From Larix kaempferi (taxonomy: Eukaryota > Streptophyta > Pinopsida > Pinales > Pinaceae): a stretch of 64,000 nt of DNA. The translations under genes and the position numbers were made by a program. This document shows, piece by piece, positions 46,375 through 58,907 of this stretch. The notes below the pieces were generated by a model that did not search any database, had not been told where the DNA came from, and was given only the letters and a program-made list of their open reading frames with translations. Location: positions 4,116,001 to 4,180,000 of the forward strand of contig BSBM01000386.1 of assembly GCA_027924585.1 (NCBI GenBank), given 5' to 3'. Within the stretch, counting starts at the first letter, position 1, and every line of letters begins with the position of its first letter.

Positions 46375-47115
46375 AAAGCAGAGGAAGAACGCATAAAGGA
46401 AGCTATTGAATTTTGGACTAGAACCATCGCTGGTAGAGAATAGGAGGGCGAGAATGAACATGGGAATAACTGGGAAGAAGAAGGATAAAATAATCATCCT
46501 AGTAATATTGTGGCTACATTAGAATTCCCTACCCTCCAGATACCTATAGCAACTCCTGTGAAAAACATATCACCATCAGTTCTCCCGAATTTTCATGGTA
46601 AGTCCTCTGAGGATCCTGATGAGTTTCTTTTTGAGTTTGATATCCTATGTCACAGCTATGATTACACCTTTAGTGCTCAGAAACTGAAGTTATTCCCAGC
46701 CACCTTGAAAGAAAATGCTCTGATCTGGTTCAGGAGTCTAGGTTGTGAGACCATTACTACTTGGGACCAAATGAAAAACACCTTCCTTTCTAAATACCAA
46801 GAATATTGCAAAACTAGGGATAGAAAAGAGGAGTTTTTTTAAAATGGTTCAGAAGGATGAAGAAAGTCTGGAATATTTTGTGGAATGATTGTTGTACAAT
46901 TTACAAAGATATGGTCATGCTGAGATTGGCAAGGATGTTCTCAAGTTCATCTTACTAAGAGGAATTAGACAAGACTGCCTTGATATGTTAAATCTGCTGG
47001 GAAAAGGGGTATCTCGAAGGAACCTTTCGAAAAGATTATTGAATTATGTCGAAGGTACTCCAGGGGATCCTCTAGAACCAGCAAATGAGACAAAGACCAA
47101 GACCAGGATGTCTTC
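46375..47115 (+). pseudogene. Element F gag, capsid segment
   Basis: Continues the gag cut at 34529. It starts Glu/Lys-rich (AEEERIKEAIEFW), has TAG and TAA stops near 46440-46490, then the Retrotransposon Gag domain: SVLPNFHGKSSEDPDEFLFEF, LKLFPATLKENALIWFRSL, TTWDQMKNTFLSKY. After a short frame change near 46840 it goes on with ESLEYFVE, LQRYGHAEIGKDVLKFILLRGI. It is interrupted at 47116 by element E. Confidence 0.85.
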
Positions 47116-48774
47116 TGTAATATCCTATGGACTGTCTACCAAGAATATTAATTGGATCCCAAAGTTCCTTTTAACTCCACTAGTCCATTTTCTTGCTTAA
47201 TTCTTCAAATGGTGCAAGATGTAAGTGAGGTTTACTGGCTAAGGACTGAAGATTGTGGGATGAAAGCTCAATTCTGGAATTTATATGGGGTTTGGTGCAA
47301 TAGCAGGTCAAAGTGAAGATCTGAGGTGTCCTATGCACAATGTACCAGTACCTTTCACTTTCAGCAAAGGAATTAATCCCTTGCCTACTTCGAGGCTTCC
47401 TGGGTAGCTGGCATATGCATACTAGATAGGTAGGGGTTTAGGGAGTTTGCAGCAGTATAAATATAATTCAAATAATGGCTGGATATGTTTAGGAGGATTC
47501 TGGAGCAGATTGGACAAGGTTTGGAAAGATTGGGGTGACAGATGCTTAACTAGGATTATCGGGCTATGAATTTTGTTGGCTTCCCAAACACAAGGCAGAA
47601 GCTTCCAGATTTCGATTTGAAAGGCTGATATGGTCAATATATTACCTTATGAACCTACTACAACAAATGGGAAATGAAATGGATTCACAATTTGTATTTT
47701 ATTAAGCAAACAGTGAAACTAGTCAAATAAAACCACTCAATGAGCTAGTCTCCAAATCTAACTTGATAACTGACCTACATTAATTGATTTTTCTGTTATG
47801 AATGAGTATGAAGATATGATACAGTAATAACAATAGTAATAAATTGCAATAGATATGACAGAATCCTTCTTTTCTTATTCAATAACTCCCTTCTCAAAAT
47901 GGTGCCTCACAGGCTATGATTTTACATTATAATAGTGGAGAAATATATAACAGAAGAGAGAAGTTACTTCAGATCTGTAATGGATATTATTATCAGTCCA
48001 TATAATTTCTAGATGGCTGAACTTGCTACATTCTGAACATGCTGGTCTTCAATGGTTGCAATCTTCAACTGATCCTCTCCTGTGGGGAAATCACCTCCAA
48101 AACTGGTTGTGGGAGTAGTAGAGGTTGAAGAAGAGAGGAGAATGGTTCTGATATTCAATCTCTGGAATTCTTCAGCCTCTAATCTCTACATCATCAGCTT
48201 ATATAACTCACTGGAGGTCCTGGTCACACCTCTCCATAATTATCTCCATCCTCTAGTGCTCTTTCTTCAAATCTAGCTGCAAATCTCCTTCAATGGTGGC
48301 CTCCTCTTCAATCTGCCATTAGATATTCATGGTTGTGCTATACTAGACATCAATGGCTATAACATTACTTGTTGGACCTGTACAACACTCCTGGATAACT
48401 CACACAGTCTTGGGGCACATCACCCAAGTGAAATGGTTGAGGCACAACACTCAACTAGAGAAGCATCAGAGCTGTCATGGGAAAACATAAATGATCAAAA
48501 GTTGTCAAATTAAGTTGGTTGGATTCTTTTATAAACTTCATGATGACTTGATGAGCAAGTTCTTGGCTTGGTGACCTGTGATAGTAGGTTACCCACTTTC
48601 CCATTCTACTCCAAATCCATGGGGGGCCCACCTTGTCCATTTAATTCCCAAATACAACCTTAGGTACCTTTCATGAGGTAGTTTCCATACTTGCTCATTA
48701 ATTAAATAATGATTGCCTAGCTGACTTAGGCCAAAATTACCCCATGGACCATAGCAAAATATGGGGACATGATA
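47116..48774 (-). repeat. 3' LTR of element E (left copy)
   Basis: 1659 bp. It lacks about 520 bp that the right copy has (equivalent of about 51929-52447) but carries about 70 bp near 48110-48180 that the right copy lacks. Minus-strand TATAAAAG corresponds to 48526-48533. On the minus strand it starts TATCATG where the right copy has TGTCATG. Confidence 0.93.
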
Positions 48775-48884
48775 GTCCTCCCTTCCTAAGATTGCTTGTC
48801 CTCAAGCAATGTCAGGATTCCACCCAGCTTCTACTGCACCACTCTAATTATAATTGTACCCATTCACCGTGCAGTCTGAAAATT

Positions 48885-50367
48885 AAACTTGGGCATTCAA
48901 AAAAAATGAAGAAAAACTGCACTGTAATTTATATCTGCAATTTAACCAGCAAAGAACAAAATTTTCAACCCAGCCATGATACTTGAGTAGAATTCCCATA
49001 TCCCACTGTTTCTCCTTCAAGGACCAAAATTTTCCTGTCATATTTGGCAATCTATCGCTCCCACGAATGCCAGGATCTTAAAGTATCAACTGCATTTTCC
49101 CAATCTCCCAGCATGTGCATTCCCTCCACATAGGCCAACTTCTGCCAGTAAAATGCTCCATTAATCTATCTTGGCAACTTGCTTGCTCAGTTGCCTTCCC
49201 TTGACCATAAGAAGAAACATTTTTGCAAGGAGACTCCTTGCTTTTCAGGTAATCTTTCAACCAATCTATATGTGGATGAGTGACATCAAATGGATGCAAA
49301 GTATACCTTTGTTGCTGCTCACAATTCGAGACAATGTTAGTTATAATAAAACATTTATTGCAGAAACAAGAAACCTTTTTACCTGTGAGATTTCTCATTT
49401 CAGTGTTGCCTCTATCCATCCATCCAATGAATGAATCAGACATCTTTCTTGCTAATTCACATCAGCTGAAATTAGCCATCTTTGTTGCAATAAGATCTAT
49501 CTCCCAGAGGAACAGATCATGATCCACCTGTGGTACATGTGGCATCAACAAGAAAAACGTCTTCACCCACTGTTCATTCCCCATTGTTATTGTTGAATCC
49601 ATGACATGAGGGAAAGGACTGTGAACCTTCTTTGTATGTCTGCAACCTTCAGTAATCCGTTTTATGGCTGCAACTTCATCATTACACAATTTAGTACAAA
49701 AATCTGAAAGTGGTCCATTCCTTTGCATCATGCTTCTCTCATCAATGGGTGGGGTTATGGTTCCTTGTTCTACCACTGCTTCTACTAGTTCACATCTAAC
49801 TGATGTGTGGTCAATTTATACTACCTTGTGAAGCTCATGTGGTGTCTTTGGATCTGATTTATGTTATACTTTTAGATATGATCCGAAATGTGGTTCAACA
49901 CCCCTAATAGTACCAATCTCATCCGAGATGATCTTGAGATCCTCATCATAGAATCTTGCAGTAGATTCTTCTTCCCTTTTGACAACAATCTCATGATTGA
50001 GTTTTGGGTCTTGTTTCTCCTTGGTTGTCTTAGGATGAAGATTCTTGGAGGATCTTCTTGAAGAGGATCCAAAAATTCTTGTGAAGTCACATGCATTCAA
50101 TAAAGTTTTCATATATTTCATTAACTCTTCCATAGGAGGTTGACCTTTGACTGTGGAACATGAAATTTTTTCCTGAATAGGGCTATCAAAATAATCATAG
50201 TCTCTTCTTCCCATCATGATCTCACAGGAGATTCTTATGGAAGGTACTTCTTGGGGATTATCTTCTTCATACTATCTGCAGTATTCTTCATACTTCTCAT
50301 CATAATTATCATACTCTTCATAAAAATAATCTTCCTCCTCATACAACTCAAAGTATGAATCTTCCAT
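48885..50367 (-). pseudogene. Element E single ORF of unknown function (about 490 codons)
   Basis: From ATG 50367 (MEDSYFELYEEEDYFYEE) one frame runs to about 48885, broken by stops: TAG after EEYCR, TAA after YLKV, TAA after HKVV, TGA after MANFS and TAA after MQLIL. The N-terminal 40 residues are almost all Glu, Asp and Tyr. Further on are PPMEELMKYMKTLLNACDF, a Lys/Arg/Glu patch, VDHDLFLWEIDLIATKM, CFCNKCF, THPHIDWLKDYLKSKESPC and RSWPMWRECTCWEIGK. I see no retroviral enzyme motif. The Cys/His/Trp-rich second half might bind metal or nucleic acid, but this is a guess. Confidence 0.65.
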
Positions 50368-50460
50368 GAATTGGAACTAATTTCACAACTACAATTTCAA
50401 AATAGTGTTGAGCTACTTTTCCACTGAGATTAACTTTCAACAAGCTAAGCCAAGGAAAGT

Positions 50461-50472
50461 GCTCTGATACCA
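50461..50472 (-). other. Primer binding site of element E (tRNA-Met)
   Basis: GCTCTGATACCA on the plus strand, TGGTATCAGAGC on the minus strand, one base from the LTR edge at 50474. Confidence 0.95.
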
Positions 50473-50473
50473 C

Positions 50474-52593
50474 TGTAATATCCTATGGACTGTCTACCAA
50501 GAATATTAACTGGATCCCAAAGTTTCTTTTAACTCCACTAGTCAATTTTCTTGCTCAAGTCTTCCAATGGTGTAGGATGTAAGTGAGGTTTACTGGATAA
50601 GGATTGAAGATGGTGGGATGAAAGTTCAATTCTGGAATTTATATGGGGTTTGGTGCAGCAGTAGGTCAAAGTGCAGATATGAGGTGTCCTATGCACAATG
50701 TACCAGTACCTTTCACTTTTCAGCAAAGGAATTAATCCCTTGCCTACTTCGAGGCTTCCTGGGTAGCTGGCATATGCATACTAGACAGGTAGGGGTTCAG
50801 GTAGTTTGCAGTAGTGTAAATATCAGTCAAATAATGGTTGGATATGTTCAGGAGGATTCTGGAGTAGATTGGACAAGGTTTGGAAATATTGGGGTGACAG
50901 ATGCTTAACTGGGATTGTCGGGCTAGGAATTTTTCTAGTTTCCCAAACACAAGGCAGAAGCTTCCAAATTTCAATTTTAAAGGCTGATATGGTCAATATA
51001 TTAAGTTATGAACCTACTTCAACAAACGGGAAATGAAATGGATTCACAGTTTGTATTTTATGAAGCAAACAGTGAAACTAGTCAAATAAAACCACTCAAT
51101 GAGCTAGTCTCTGAATCTAACTTGATAACTGACCTCCATTAATTGTTTTTTCTGTTATGAATGAGTATGAATCTCTGATACATTAATAACAATAGTAATA
51201 AATTGCAATAGATATGGCAGAATCCTTCTTTTCTTATTAAAAAATTCCCTTCTTAAAATGGTGCCTCACAGGCTATGATTTTACATTACAATAGTGGAGA
51301 AATATATAAGAGAAGAGAGAAGTTACTTCGGATCTATAATGGAGATTATTATCAGTCCATATAATTTTTAGATGGTTGAACTTGCTGCATTCTGAACATG
51401 CTGGTCTTCAATGGTTGCAATCTTCAATTGATTCTCTCCTGTGGGGAAATCACCTCCAAAACTGGCTATGGGGAAATCACCTCTAATCTCTGCATCATCA
51501 GCTTATAGAACTCACTAGAGGTCCTAGGAACACCTCTCCATAATTATCTCCATCCTCTAGTGCTCTTTCTTCAACTCTAGTTGCAAATCTCCTTCAATGG
51601 TGGCCTCCTCTTCAATTTGGCATTAGATCTTCATGGCTGCGCTAAACTGGACATCAATGGCTGTAAGATTACTTGCTGGACCTGCACAACACTCCTGGAT
51701 AACTCACACAGTCTTGGGGCATGTCACCCAAGTGAAATGGTTGAGGCACAACACTCAACTAGAGAAGCATTAGAACTCTCATGAGAAAACGTAAATGATC
51801 AAAAGTTTTCAAATGAAGTTGGTTGGATTCTTTTATAAACTTCATGATGACCTACTGAGCAAGTTCTTGGCTTGGTGACCTGCGAGAGTAGGTTACCCAC
51901 TTGCCCATTCTACTCCAAATCCACGAGGGCTCCTTTCTTGAGGAGAATAGCAACTTTTGAGCTTTCAAAACTTTCTTTCCTTCATCTCCTTCACTGAATT
52001 TGGGCAAGTGCACTTTAGGTAGCTTTTCTGGTTGTTACTATTTTCTTTCAGAAATCTTTTCTGAATCTTTCCACTTTCTTTACTTTCCTCTTTCCTTCTT
52101 TTGTCTGATTTTGCCAGCTTTTGTCAATTTCCTTTCTGGATTCATCTTTCCAACTTGTTTCCACTAGATTCCTTAGCTTTTCTGAGACTTTACCACTTTG
52201 GCACGTTTGGCTCACTTACCAATTCGAATTTCCTAGGAATATCATCACCACTTGCTAATATTTATTAGCAACATTTATTATTAAAATATCATAATTCTCA
52301 GAATTAATTCAGACTTCAGAATTTAATTAATTAATTCATAATTAATTAACCACTATAGTAATTGCCTCAAAACTTCCCCATTAATTAAATTCTCATTTAA
52401 TTTATCACTTAGACTTAGTCATGGGGTTAATAACTACATGAGGGGCCCAACTTGTCCATTTAATTCCCAAATACAACCTTAGGCACCTTTCGTGAGGTAG
52501 TTTCCATACTTGCTCATTAATTAAATAATGATTTCCTAGGTGACTTAGGCCAAAATTGCCCCATGGACCATAGCAAAATATGGGGACATGACA
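50474..52593 (-). repeat. 5' LTR of element E (right copy)
   Basis: 2120 bp, the fuller of the two copies. Minus-strand TATAAAAG corresponds to 51830-51837. The portion 51929-52447 (rich in CTTTCTTTCC and TTAATTAATT words) has no partner in the left copy. In the first 520 aligned bases about 36 positions differ. Confidence 0.93.
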
Positions 52594-53735
52594 TATTCAT
52601 TAGGACTCAGAAGTTAGCTAGTGGAGGGGCCACTCAAGCAGAAATAGGAAACTTACTGGAGAATTTTAAAACAGACATGATGAGCTCCATTTCCACAGAG
52701 TTAGATGTCATTAGAGAAATGCAGAAGCAAGTGGTAGAAGATCTTACACTTGGTGTATTATGTCCTAGATGTAGGAAAAAGCACCCACTGAAGGAATTAT
52801 CGTTGGACAAAGCAGAGGTATGTAGGATATGTGAACTCGATCATGATACTAAGGAATGTCCTTCCTTACCTAAGGTCAAAGCAGTCCTACAGGCATCCAT
52901 TCCGGATGTGGAGCCAACATACTTCATGGCACAGAAGAAACCATGGCAGCCTCGAAACCAAGGTATGAATCCAGACCCAACATTTTTTCTGAATAATATG
53001 AATGGAATGAACAATATGCATAATATGAATATTCAATTCCCTTTAGATTATTCTAACAACCAGTGGCATCCATCTCAAAACCCAATGCAAAATCCTAATT
53101 CATGGACACCATGGTCACAGCAGTCAAACCATCCTCCTTGCAATTCCAACTGGAGAAATTCTTACCAAGGAAATAACTTTCCCCATCACCAAACTCAGTA
53201 TCAACAGTACCCTCCTCAATAGTATCAGCACCGACAGTATCAACACCAACAGTATCAGCAACCCCAAATCCCTTTCCAAAATAATGCCGCACTTATGAAT
53301 GCACCACTTCGACCACAGCTACCTGCACAACCTAACTCAAACCCAAACAATAAAGAAGTCCATCAATTTGAGACTGCCAACATGCCTGCATATTCCATCA
53401 CTCAGATTCCCTGCAATGATATACAATTATGATCAGGGAGGGTGGTGGAACTTATTATCACTGGGGATGTTTCATCCCCAATGATTGAAACTGGAGTAAA
53501 TCAGCACTATGAGAACATGGTTAATTCAGCAAGCCCCAACATTGAGGATGTTGATACTCCTACTGAAACAGTAGCTAAAACTCAGAAAGTAACACATGAT
53601 GTGTCACAGCCTGCACAGTTGAATAAAGAACCACCATACCCTGAACGATTGGCCCTGCATAAAACAGTGGAACAACCCCGATTTGATCTCGTGGGAGAAC
53701 TGAAAAATTTGTATGTTAAAATTCCACTGTTATAG
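52594..53735 (+). pseudogene. Element F gag C-terminus (zinc knuckle) and linker
   Basis: Resumes gag after element E. It starts FIRTQKLASGGATQAEIGNLL with a helical stretch (ISTELDVIREMQKQVVEDLT). CPRCRKKHP and a CCHC motif CRICELDHDTKEC (52821-52859) follow. A long Asn/Gln/Pro/Tyr-rich tail is interrupted by TAG at 53221. After a frame change, 53442-53735 continues with PPYPERLALHK and FDLVGELKNLYVKIPLL, the block that precedes protease in Athila-like elements. TAG at 53733-53735 replaces an expected Gln. Confidence 0.85.
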
Positions 53736-54284
53736 GCCCTTCATGATGTGCCCATTTATGCCAAGACTGTTAAAGATTTATGTGTCAAGAAACCAGGAAG
53801 AAGGCCCAGGGATCCCCCCACTGTCCACATGTTGGGAAAGCTTTCAGAATTAATAATGGGGAAGGCCCCTGTGGCAAAATACGATGACCCTGGGAACCCG
53901 ACTGTTACAGTTCACATAGGGAACACACAAATTCCAAATGTCTTGGTGGATTTAGGCACAACTATTAACGTTATGACCATAGAAACTGTGAAGAAATTGG
54001 GACTCACTATTCTTCGGCCAACCCCTACTGTTTTGGAACTTGCTGATAGATCAACGATCAAGCCTAGAGGGATCCTATATGACCTCGTGATCTCAGTCGA
54101 CTCGTGGGAATACCCTGCGGATTTCTTGGTGTTACAGCCGAATTCCCAGTTGGGGGGACACCCACTGATCCTAGGAAGACCTTGGTTGGCCACAACAGAT
54201 TCCTGTATCAGATTTCGGTCAGGATCTATGACAATTTCAGATGGAACTGAGATCAAGAGCCTAACCCTGCACCCTCTATCTTGA
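53736..54284 (+). pseudogene. Element F aspartic protease
   Basis: Begins ALHDVPIYAKTVKDLCVKKPGR, in frame with the preceding segment. Active site VLVDLGTTINVM at about 53941-53976, where Athila-like proteases have DLGA. Then LELADRSTIKPRGI, VDSWEYPADFLVL and the second motif GGHPLILGRPWLATTD. The protease would cleave the polyprotein in particles. Only the Thr in DLGT is unusual. It ends at TGA 54282-54284. Confidence 0.9.
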
Positions 54285-54455
54285 CCAAGCACAGAAGCTA
54301 AGACTTAATTATGGGCATATTTGGAGGAGGAAGAGGGTGTGCATCCATTACTAACCATAGGGAGAGCATTAATTTTTAAAGATGAAATAGAGGATGATGC
54401 CATTAATAGTTTCATCAGTGCGCCCACATCAGTTAATAAACATGTCTATTAGATC

Positions 54456-55925
54456 TTGGACAGTACTCTAGCTGCAACAGAACAAGAAAATATTACTAGA
54501 GAAACTCTAATCGGTGATGACAGTATAATTCCAGTACTTAATAATTTGAAGAGTGTTCTAGTGGAAATTGGGCTAGGAAAAACATTGAATATCAATCCTA
54601 GTCTGGCACCTAGTGATCTAGAACAGCTAGTCACTCTGCTGAAAAAGCATAGGGGAGCTTTCGCTTCGAAGTATACAGATATGAAAGGAATTCCTTCTCA
54701 TCTGTGCACCCATCAAATTTATATTAAGAGCGACTCCAGGCCTGTATGTCAACCACAATGAAGGATGAACCCGAACCTAAGAGACATAGTGAAAGAAGAA
54801 ATCCAAAAACTTTTGGAAGCAGGATTCATATACCCAATTTCAGACAGTGAGTGGGTTTCTCCACTTGTGATTGTGCCAAAGAAGAATAGGAAATGGAGGG
54901 TCTACGTGGATTACAGAGAATTGAACAAAGCAACATAGAAGGACTATTTCCCCTTACCTTTCATCGATCAGGTCCTTGATACCTTGTCTGGGAAAAAGTA
55001 TTTCTCCTTTCTGGATGGCTTTAGTGGCTATAACTAGATCTAGATTGCTCCAGAAGATTAGGACAAAACCACTTTCACCTGCCCCTGGGAAACTTTTTCC
55101 TACCGAGTACTTCCTTTTGGGTTGTGCAACGCACTAGCTACATTTCAAAGAGCAGTGATTGGAATATTTTCAGAAATGGTGAATGATTGCATGGAAATTT
55201 TTATGGATGACTTTACCCCATATGGTGATAGTTATGAAGAAGCACTGAAAATTTTAGAAAAGGTCTTGAAACACTGTGAACAAAGCCAGCTCTCTTTAAG
55301 CACTGAAAAGTGCCACATGATGATGAGTGAAGGCATAGTGCTGGGGCAATTCATCTCTTCTGATGGTATCTAGGTAGATCCATCCAAAATCAAGGCTATT
55401 GAAAATATACCAACTACTGGAACACAAAAAGATGTACATAGCTTCTTGGGGCATGCTGGCTATTACAGAAGGTTCATAGAAATTATTTCTAAACTAGCTT
55501 CTCCTTTTTTCACTCTATTGATGAAGGATGCATAGTTTGTCTGGAATGATGCATGCCAAACAACATTTACTGAGCTAAAGAGAAGGCTGTCTACATCACC
55601 CATCTTACGAGGGCCCAATTGGGCTTTTCCTTTTCACATTTCTTCAGATGCTTCAGATACTGCCATTGGAGTAGTTTTGGGACAGTAGGAAGGTAATGCT
55701 CCTTATGCCATTTACTACATTAGTAAAAATTTGTCTCCTGCTGAACTAAATTATACTGTCATAGAAAATGAATTTCTTTCCATTGTTTATGCCATCAACA
55801 AATTTAGACATTATATTACTGGATATTCTACTTTTGTGCACACTGATCATTCTGCTATCAAGTATTTAATGAATAAACCGATCACGAATGCTAGAGTTAC
55901 CAGATGGTTGTTACTGTTACAGTAA
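54456..55925 (+). pseudogene. Element F reverse transcriptase and RNase H
   Basis: The connecting segment 54456-54761 includes LVTLLKKHRGAFASKYTDMKGIPSHLCTHQI. RT follows: IQKLLEAGFIYPISDSEWVSPLVIVPKK, YVDYRELNKAT, FPLPFIDQVLDTL, FSFLDGFSGYN, FSYRVLPFGLCNALATFQ, with the catalytic box IFMDDFTPYG intact (FMDD at 55200-55211). TAG stops replace Gln at about 54938, 55036, 55042 and 55060. Connection: LGHAGYYRRFI. RNase H: ISSDASDTAIGVVLGQ, NYTVIENEFLSIVYAINKFRHY, HTDHSAIKYLMNK. The FMDD form is typical of Athila. Confidence 0.93.
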
Positions 55926-57413
55926 TTTGATATCACAATTATTGATAGACCAGGAAAGGAAAATGTTGTTGCAAATTTTTTATCTCGACTTACTAACAGT
56001 GATGACAATTTACCAATCGAAGATTCCTTCCCTGTCGAACATTTGTTTGCAGTATCATCTCATTCCCCATGGTATCCAGATATTGCTAACTTTTTGGCTG
56101 CAAGTAAGCTCCCTGCACATCTGTTAAAGAGAGAAAAAAGGAAGATAATACAACAGAGTGCTAGGTACTGCTGGATTGATGGCCATATTTTCTACAAAGG
56201 GCTTGGTTTAGAGATCAGAAGATGTGTTAGAGAAGATGAAATCTTTAGCATTCTTAAAGCTTGCCATGATGAGCCCTGTGGGGGGGATTTTGCTGACAAA
56301 AGGACAGGTCATAAAGTTTTGAGAATGGGCTATTTCTGGCCCACATTCTTCAGGGATGCAAAGAAGTATGTTCAGGCATGTGATAGCTGCCAAAGGATGG
56401 GCCAACCCAACAGATCAAATGAGATGCCTTTGCAGCCACAGTTTGTGGTTGAACCATTTGATAGGTGGGCTCTAGATTTTGTAGGGCCTGTCAACCCTCC
56501 CTCAAAGCAGAAAGTTCACATCTTGGTTTGCACAGATTACATGACCAAATGGGTAGAATTTGTAGCCTTGGTTAAGTCCAATGATCAGGCTATGATTGAT
56601 TTCCTATATGAAGATATTTTTACTCAATTTGGAGTACCCAAGGAAATCATTACAGACGGTGGACCACAGTTTGTGTCTCACAAGCTAGAAGCACTGTTAC
56701 AGAAATTTCATATTCAGCATAGAATAACCTCGCCATATCATCCACAGGCCAATGGCCAAGTGGAGAGTATAAACAAGGTTATCGAGGCTATTCTGACAAA
56801 AACAGTGAAGAACCATCGTAAAGATTGGGTTGAAAGGCTTCGAGAGGCACTATGGGCCTATCGCACTATGTGGCGTAACACCATTGGTTTTTCCCCATAT
56901 GAGTTAGTGTATGGTAAGAATGTTGTTTTTCCAATAGAATTTGAAATCAGAACCTTGAAAACAGCTGTGGAAGCAAACCTGGATTTATCAGAGGCACAGA
57001 GGAACCGATTGAATTAGCTCAATGAATTGGATGAGAAGTGCACAACTGCAATACATCATACAGCTTTAATCCAACAACAATGCTCTAAGTGACATGATCG
57101 ATTTATAAAGAAGAAAGTCTTCCAAGAGGGGGACTGGGCCCTGTTGTATGATTCACGGTTTAAGAGGGACTTTAAAGGAAAATTGTGCACCCATTGGTTG
57201 GGCCCCTATAAGATAGATTGGGTATTTGATAATGGAACAATCCGTCTGATCACTATTGATGAAAACAAAGTACCATTATTCGCAAATGGTCATCGGTTGC
57301 GACTGTATCATAAGACAATCTCAAGGGAAGCTTTTGTTTCGCATGTTGCACGTGATCCAGACTATCAGCTAACGCTGGGACATGGATTTTTCTCAACCCC
57401 TGTCAATTTTTAA
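55926..57413 (+). pseudogene. Element F integrase
   Basis: After IDRPGKENVVANFLSRL (end of RNase H) the integrase frame 56043-57017 is open for 324 codons. Zinc domain: CHDEPCGGDFADKRTGHK then ACDSCQRMGQ. Core: WALDFVGP, VCTDYMTKWVE, ITDGGPQFVS and YHPQANGQVESINK, so D, D and E are all present. LREALWAYRT and GFSPYELVYGK follow. After a TAG at 57015 the C-terminal domain continues (WALLYDSRFKRDFKGKLCTHWLGPYKI, RLYH) to TAA near 57411. No chromodomain. This is the best preserved enzyme of element F. Confidence 0.95.
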
Positions 57414-58907
57414 GAACTACAATATCCACCTGATTTGTACATAAATAATCCATTTTCTTTTTTTCATTCTGTATTTTATCTTTTTTTTTCATTTTTCATT
57501 TGATTGGGTTTGTTTGAAGAATTCTGTGCAGGAACTAATTGGAGGAATAACGGTCGTGACTGGGCCAGATGACTGTGGTCACTTTGCATTTGTTCCTGAT
57601 TTAATAAAGATTTTTTTAAAAAAGGATGGATGATTCGTTATCTTTCAGCAGCCAGCTGAAAATTTTCCTATTACTTCATATCAAGTAGCTGCAACTCCGC
57701 TATTCCTGACCAATCCGCCAAATGCAACAGCTACGACTCCACTATCCTTGACTATTCTTACTATTTCAGCAGCTGCAACTCCTTATCTTGCTCATTCTTT
57801 CTATTTCAGCAGCTGCGACTCCGTTATTCCTGACCAATCTGCCAAATGCAGCAACTGTGACTCCGCTATTCCTGACCAATTCACCAAATGCAGTAGCTGC
57901 GACTCCACTATCCTTGACTATTCTTACTATTTTAGCAGCTGCGACTCCTTATCTTGCTCATTCTTACTATTTCAGCAGCTGTGACTCTGTTATTCCTGAC
58001 CAATCTGCCAAATGCAGCAACTACGACTCCGCTATCCTTGACTATTCTTACTATTTCAGCAGCTGCAACTCCGCTATCCTTGACTATTTCACTAAACCCA
58101 GTAGTTGCGACTCCGCTATTTTTTTTACTATTTTGCTAAACCCAGCAGCTGCGACTCCGTTATTTTTTTTACTATTCCGCTAAACCCAGCAGCTGCGACT
58201 CCGCTATTCTTGACTATTTTATGAAATCCAGCAGCTACGACTTTGTTATTTCCACTTCATTTCCGCTCCTTCCATATAGCTACGACTCCGCCATTTTTGC
58301 TTATTTTGCTAAGTCTAGAAGTTGTGACTCCACCAGTTTGTCTACTCTCCGATTAATGATGCCAATAATGATTCAATTGGGTGTCATTTTTGTTGCTCGC
58401 TCCACACGATCCAATCATGGTTTTCCACGAAGGAAAATTTCGGGTGTCTTCAGTAGCTATCAGCCCAGGTGGTGGTGGCCACATCACTTCAGCACATGTG
58501 CATTCATACTCGCGAGGATGACGACCGGCTGTAATGATTGATCCATGGCTCAAACTCATAAACACAAAGGTACAGATCACATCTTTTACATGATTTGGCA
58601 GAAAATTAAATACGGTAATAACGATTATGTACTGTCGTAACTATCGATTAACGAACCCATACAAATTAACCTCTAGAGATTATGTCAGGATTATGGTTGT
58701 ATTTATTTCCCGTCACCTTACCTGATTTGCACCTATTACCCCAATTCTACCAACTTCATCGTTTCAACGGAATGTTCATACTAGTGCAGACTCGCCTAAA
58801 ACCTGATTTTCGAACCCCAACAACCCTTTCCATGTTCATAAAACTTCAGCTTCCACGTCTAGACTGGAAATTGTTGCATTCGTTTTGAACTTTGAGGAGG
58901 GATTAAA
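57414..58907 (+). other. Element F spacer between pol and additional ORF
   Basis: About 1.5 kb. The first 230 bp and the last 500 bp have no gene. The middle (57660-58335) is a tandem array described separately. No splice or promoter signal stands out enough to report. Confidence 0.6.
57660..58335 (+). repeat. Tandem array of about 42-bp units (AGCAGCTGCGACTCC...) in element F
   Basis: Units start with GCAGCTGCGACTCCGCTATTCCTGACCAATCTGCCAAATGC or a variant with CTTGACTATTCTTACTATTTCA. Four units form a higher-order repeat of about 166 bp (compare the positions around 57729 and 57894). The 42-bp period equals 14 codons, so long open frames appear, for example 57788-58183, with repeats such as CSSCDSAIPDQ. 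Confidence 0.9.

Larger units (their letters stand above)
47116..52593 (-). mobile_element. Element E: non-autonomous LTR retrotransposon (LARD-like) nested in element F gag
   Basis: Long direct repeats (47116-48774 and 50474-52593) begin TGTAATATCC and end CATGAYA on the plus strand. Flanks TCTTC (47111-47115) and TATTC (52594-52598) match at four of five bases. On the minus strand a primer site TGGTATCAGAGC (50461-50472) lies inside the right LTR and a purine tract AGGAAGGGAGGAC borders the left LTR. The 1.7-kb interior holds one decayed ORF and no gag, protease, RT or integrase motif. It must have used proteins supplied in trans. Confidence 0.9.

Noticed and set aside
47422-52592. Plus- and minus-strand short frames in the direct repeats of element E
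   Set aside because: The same short frames recur in both LTR copies (for example 50618-50908) and differ by stops and indels. They are LTR sequence, not genes.
57748-58183. Cys-rich open frames in the element F array as a secreted peptide gene
   Set aside because: Openness follows from a 42-bp repeat period. There is no signal peptide and the position is a retrotransposon spacer.
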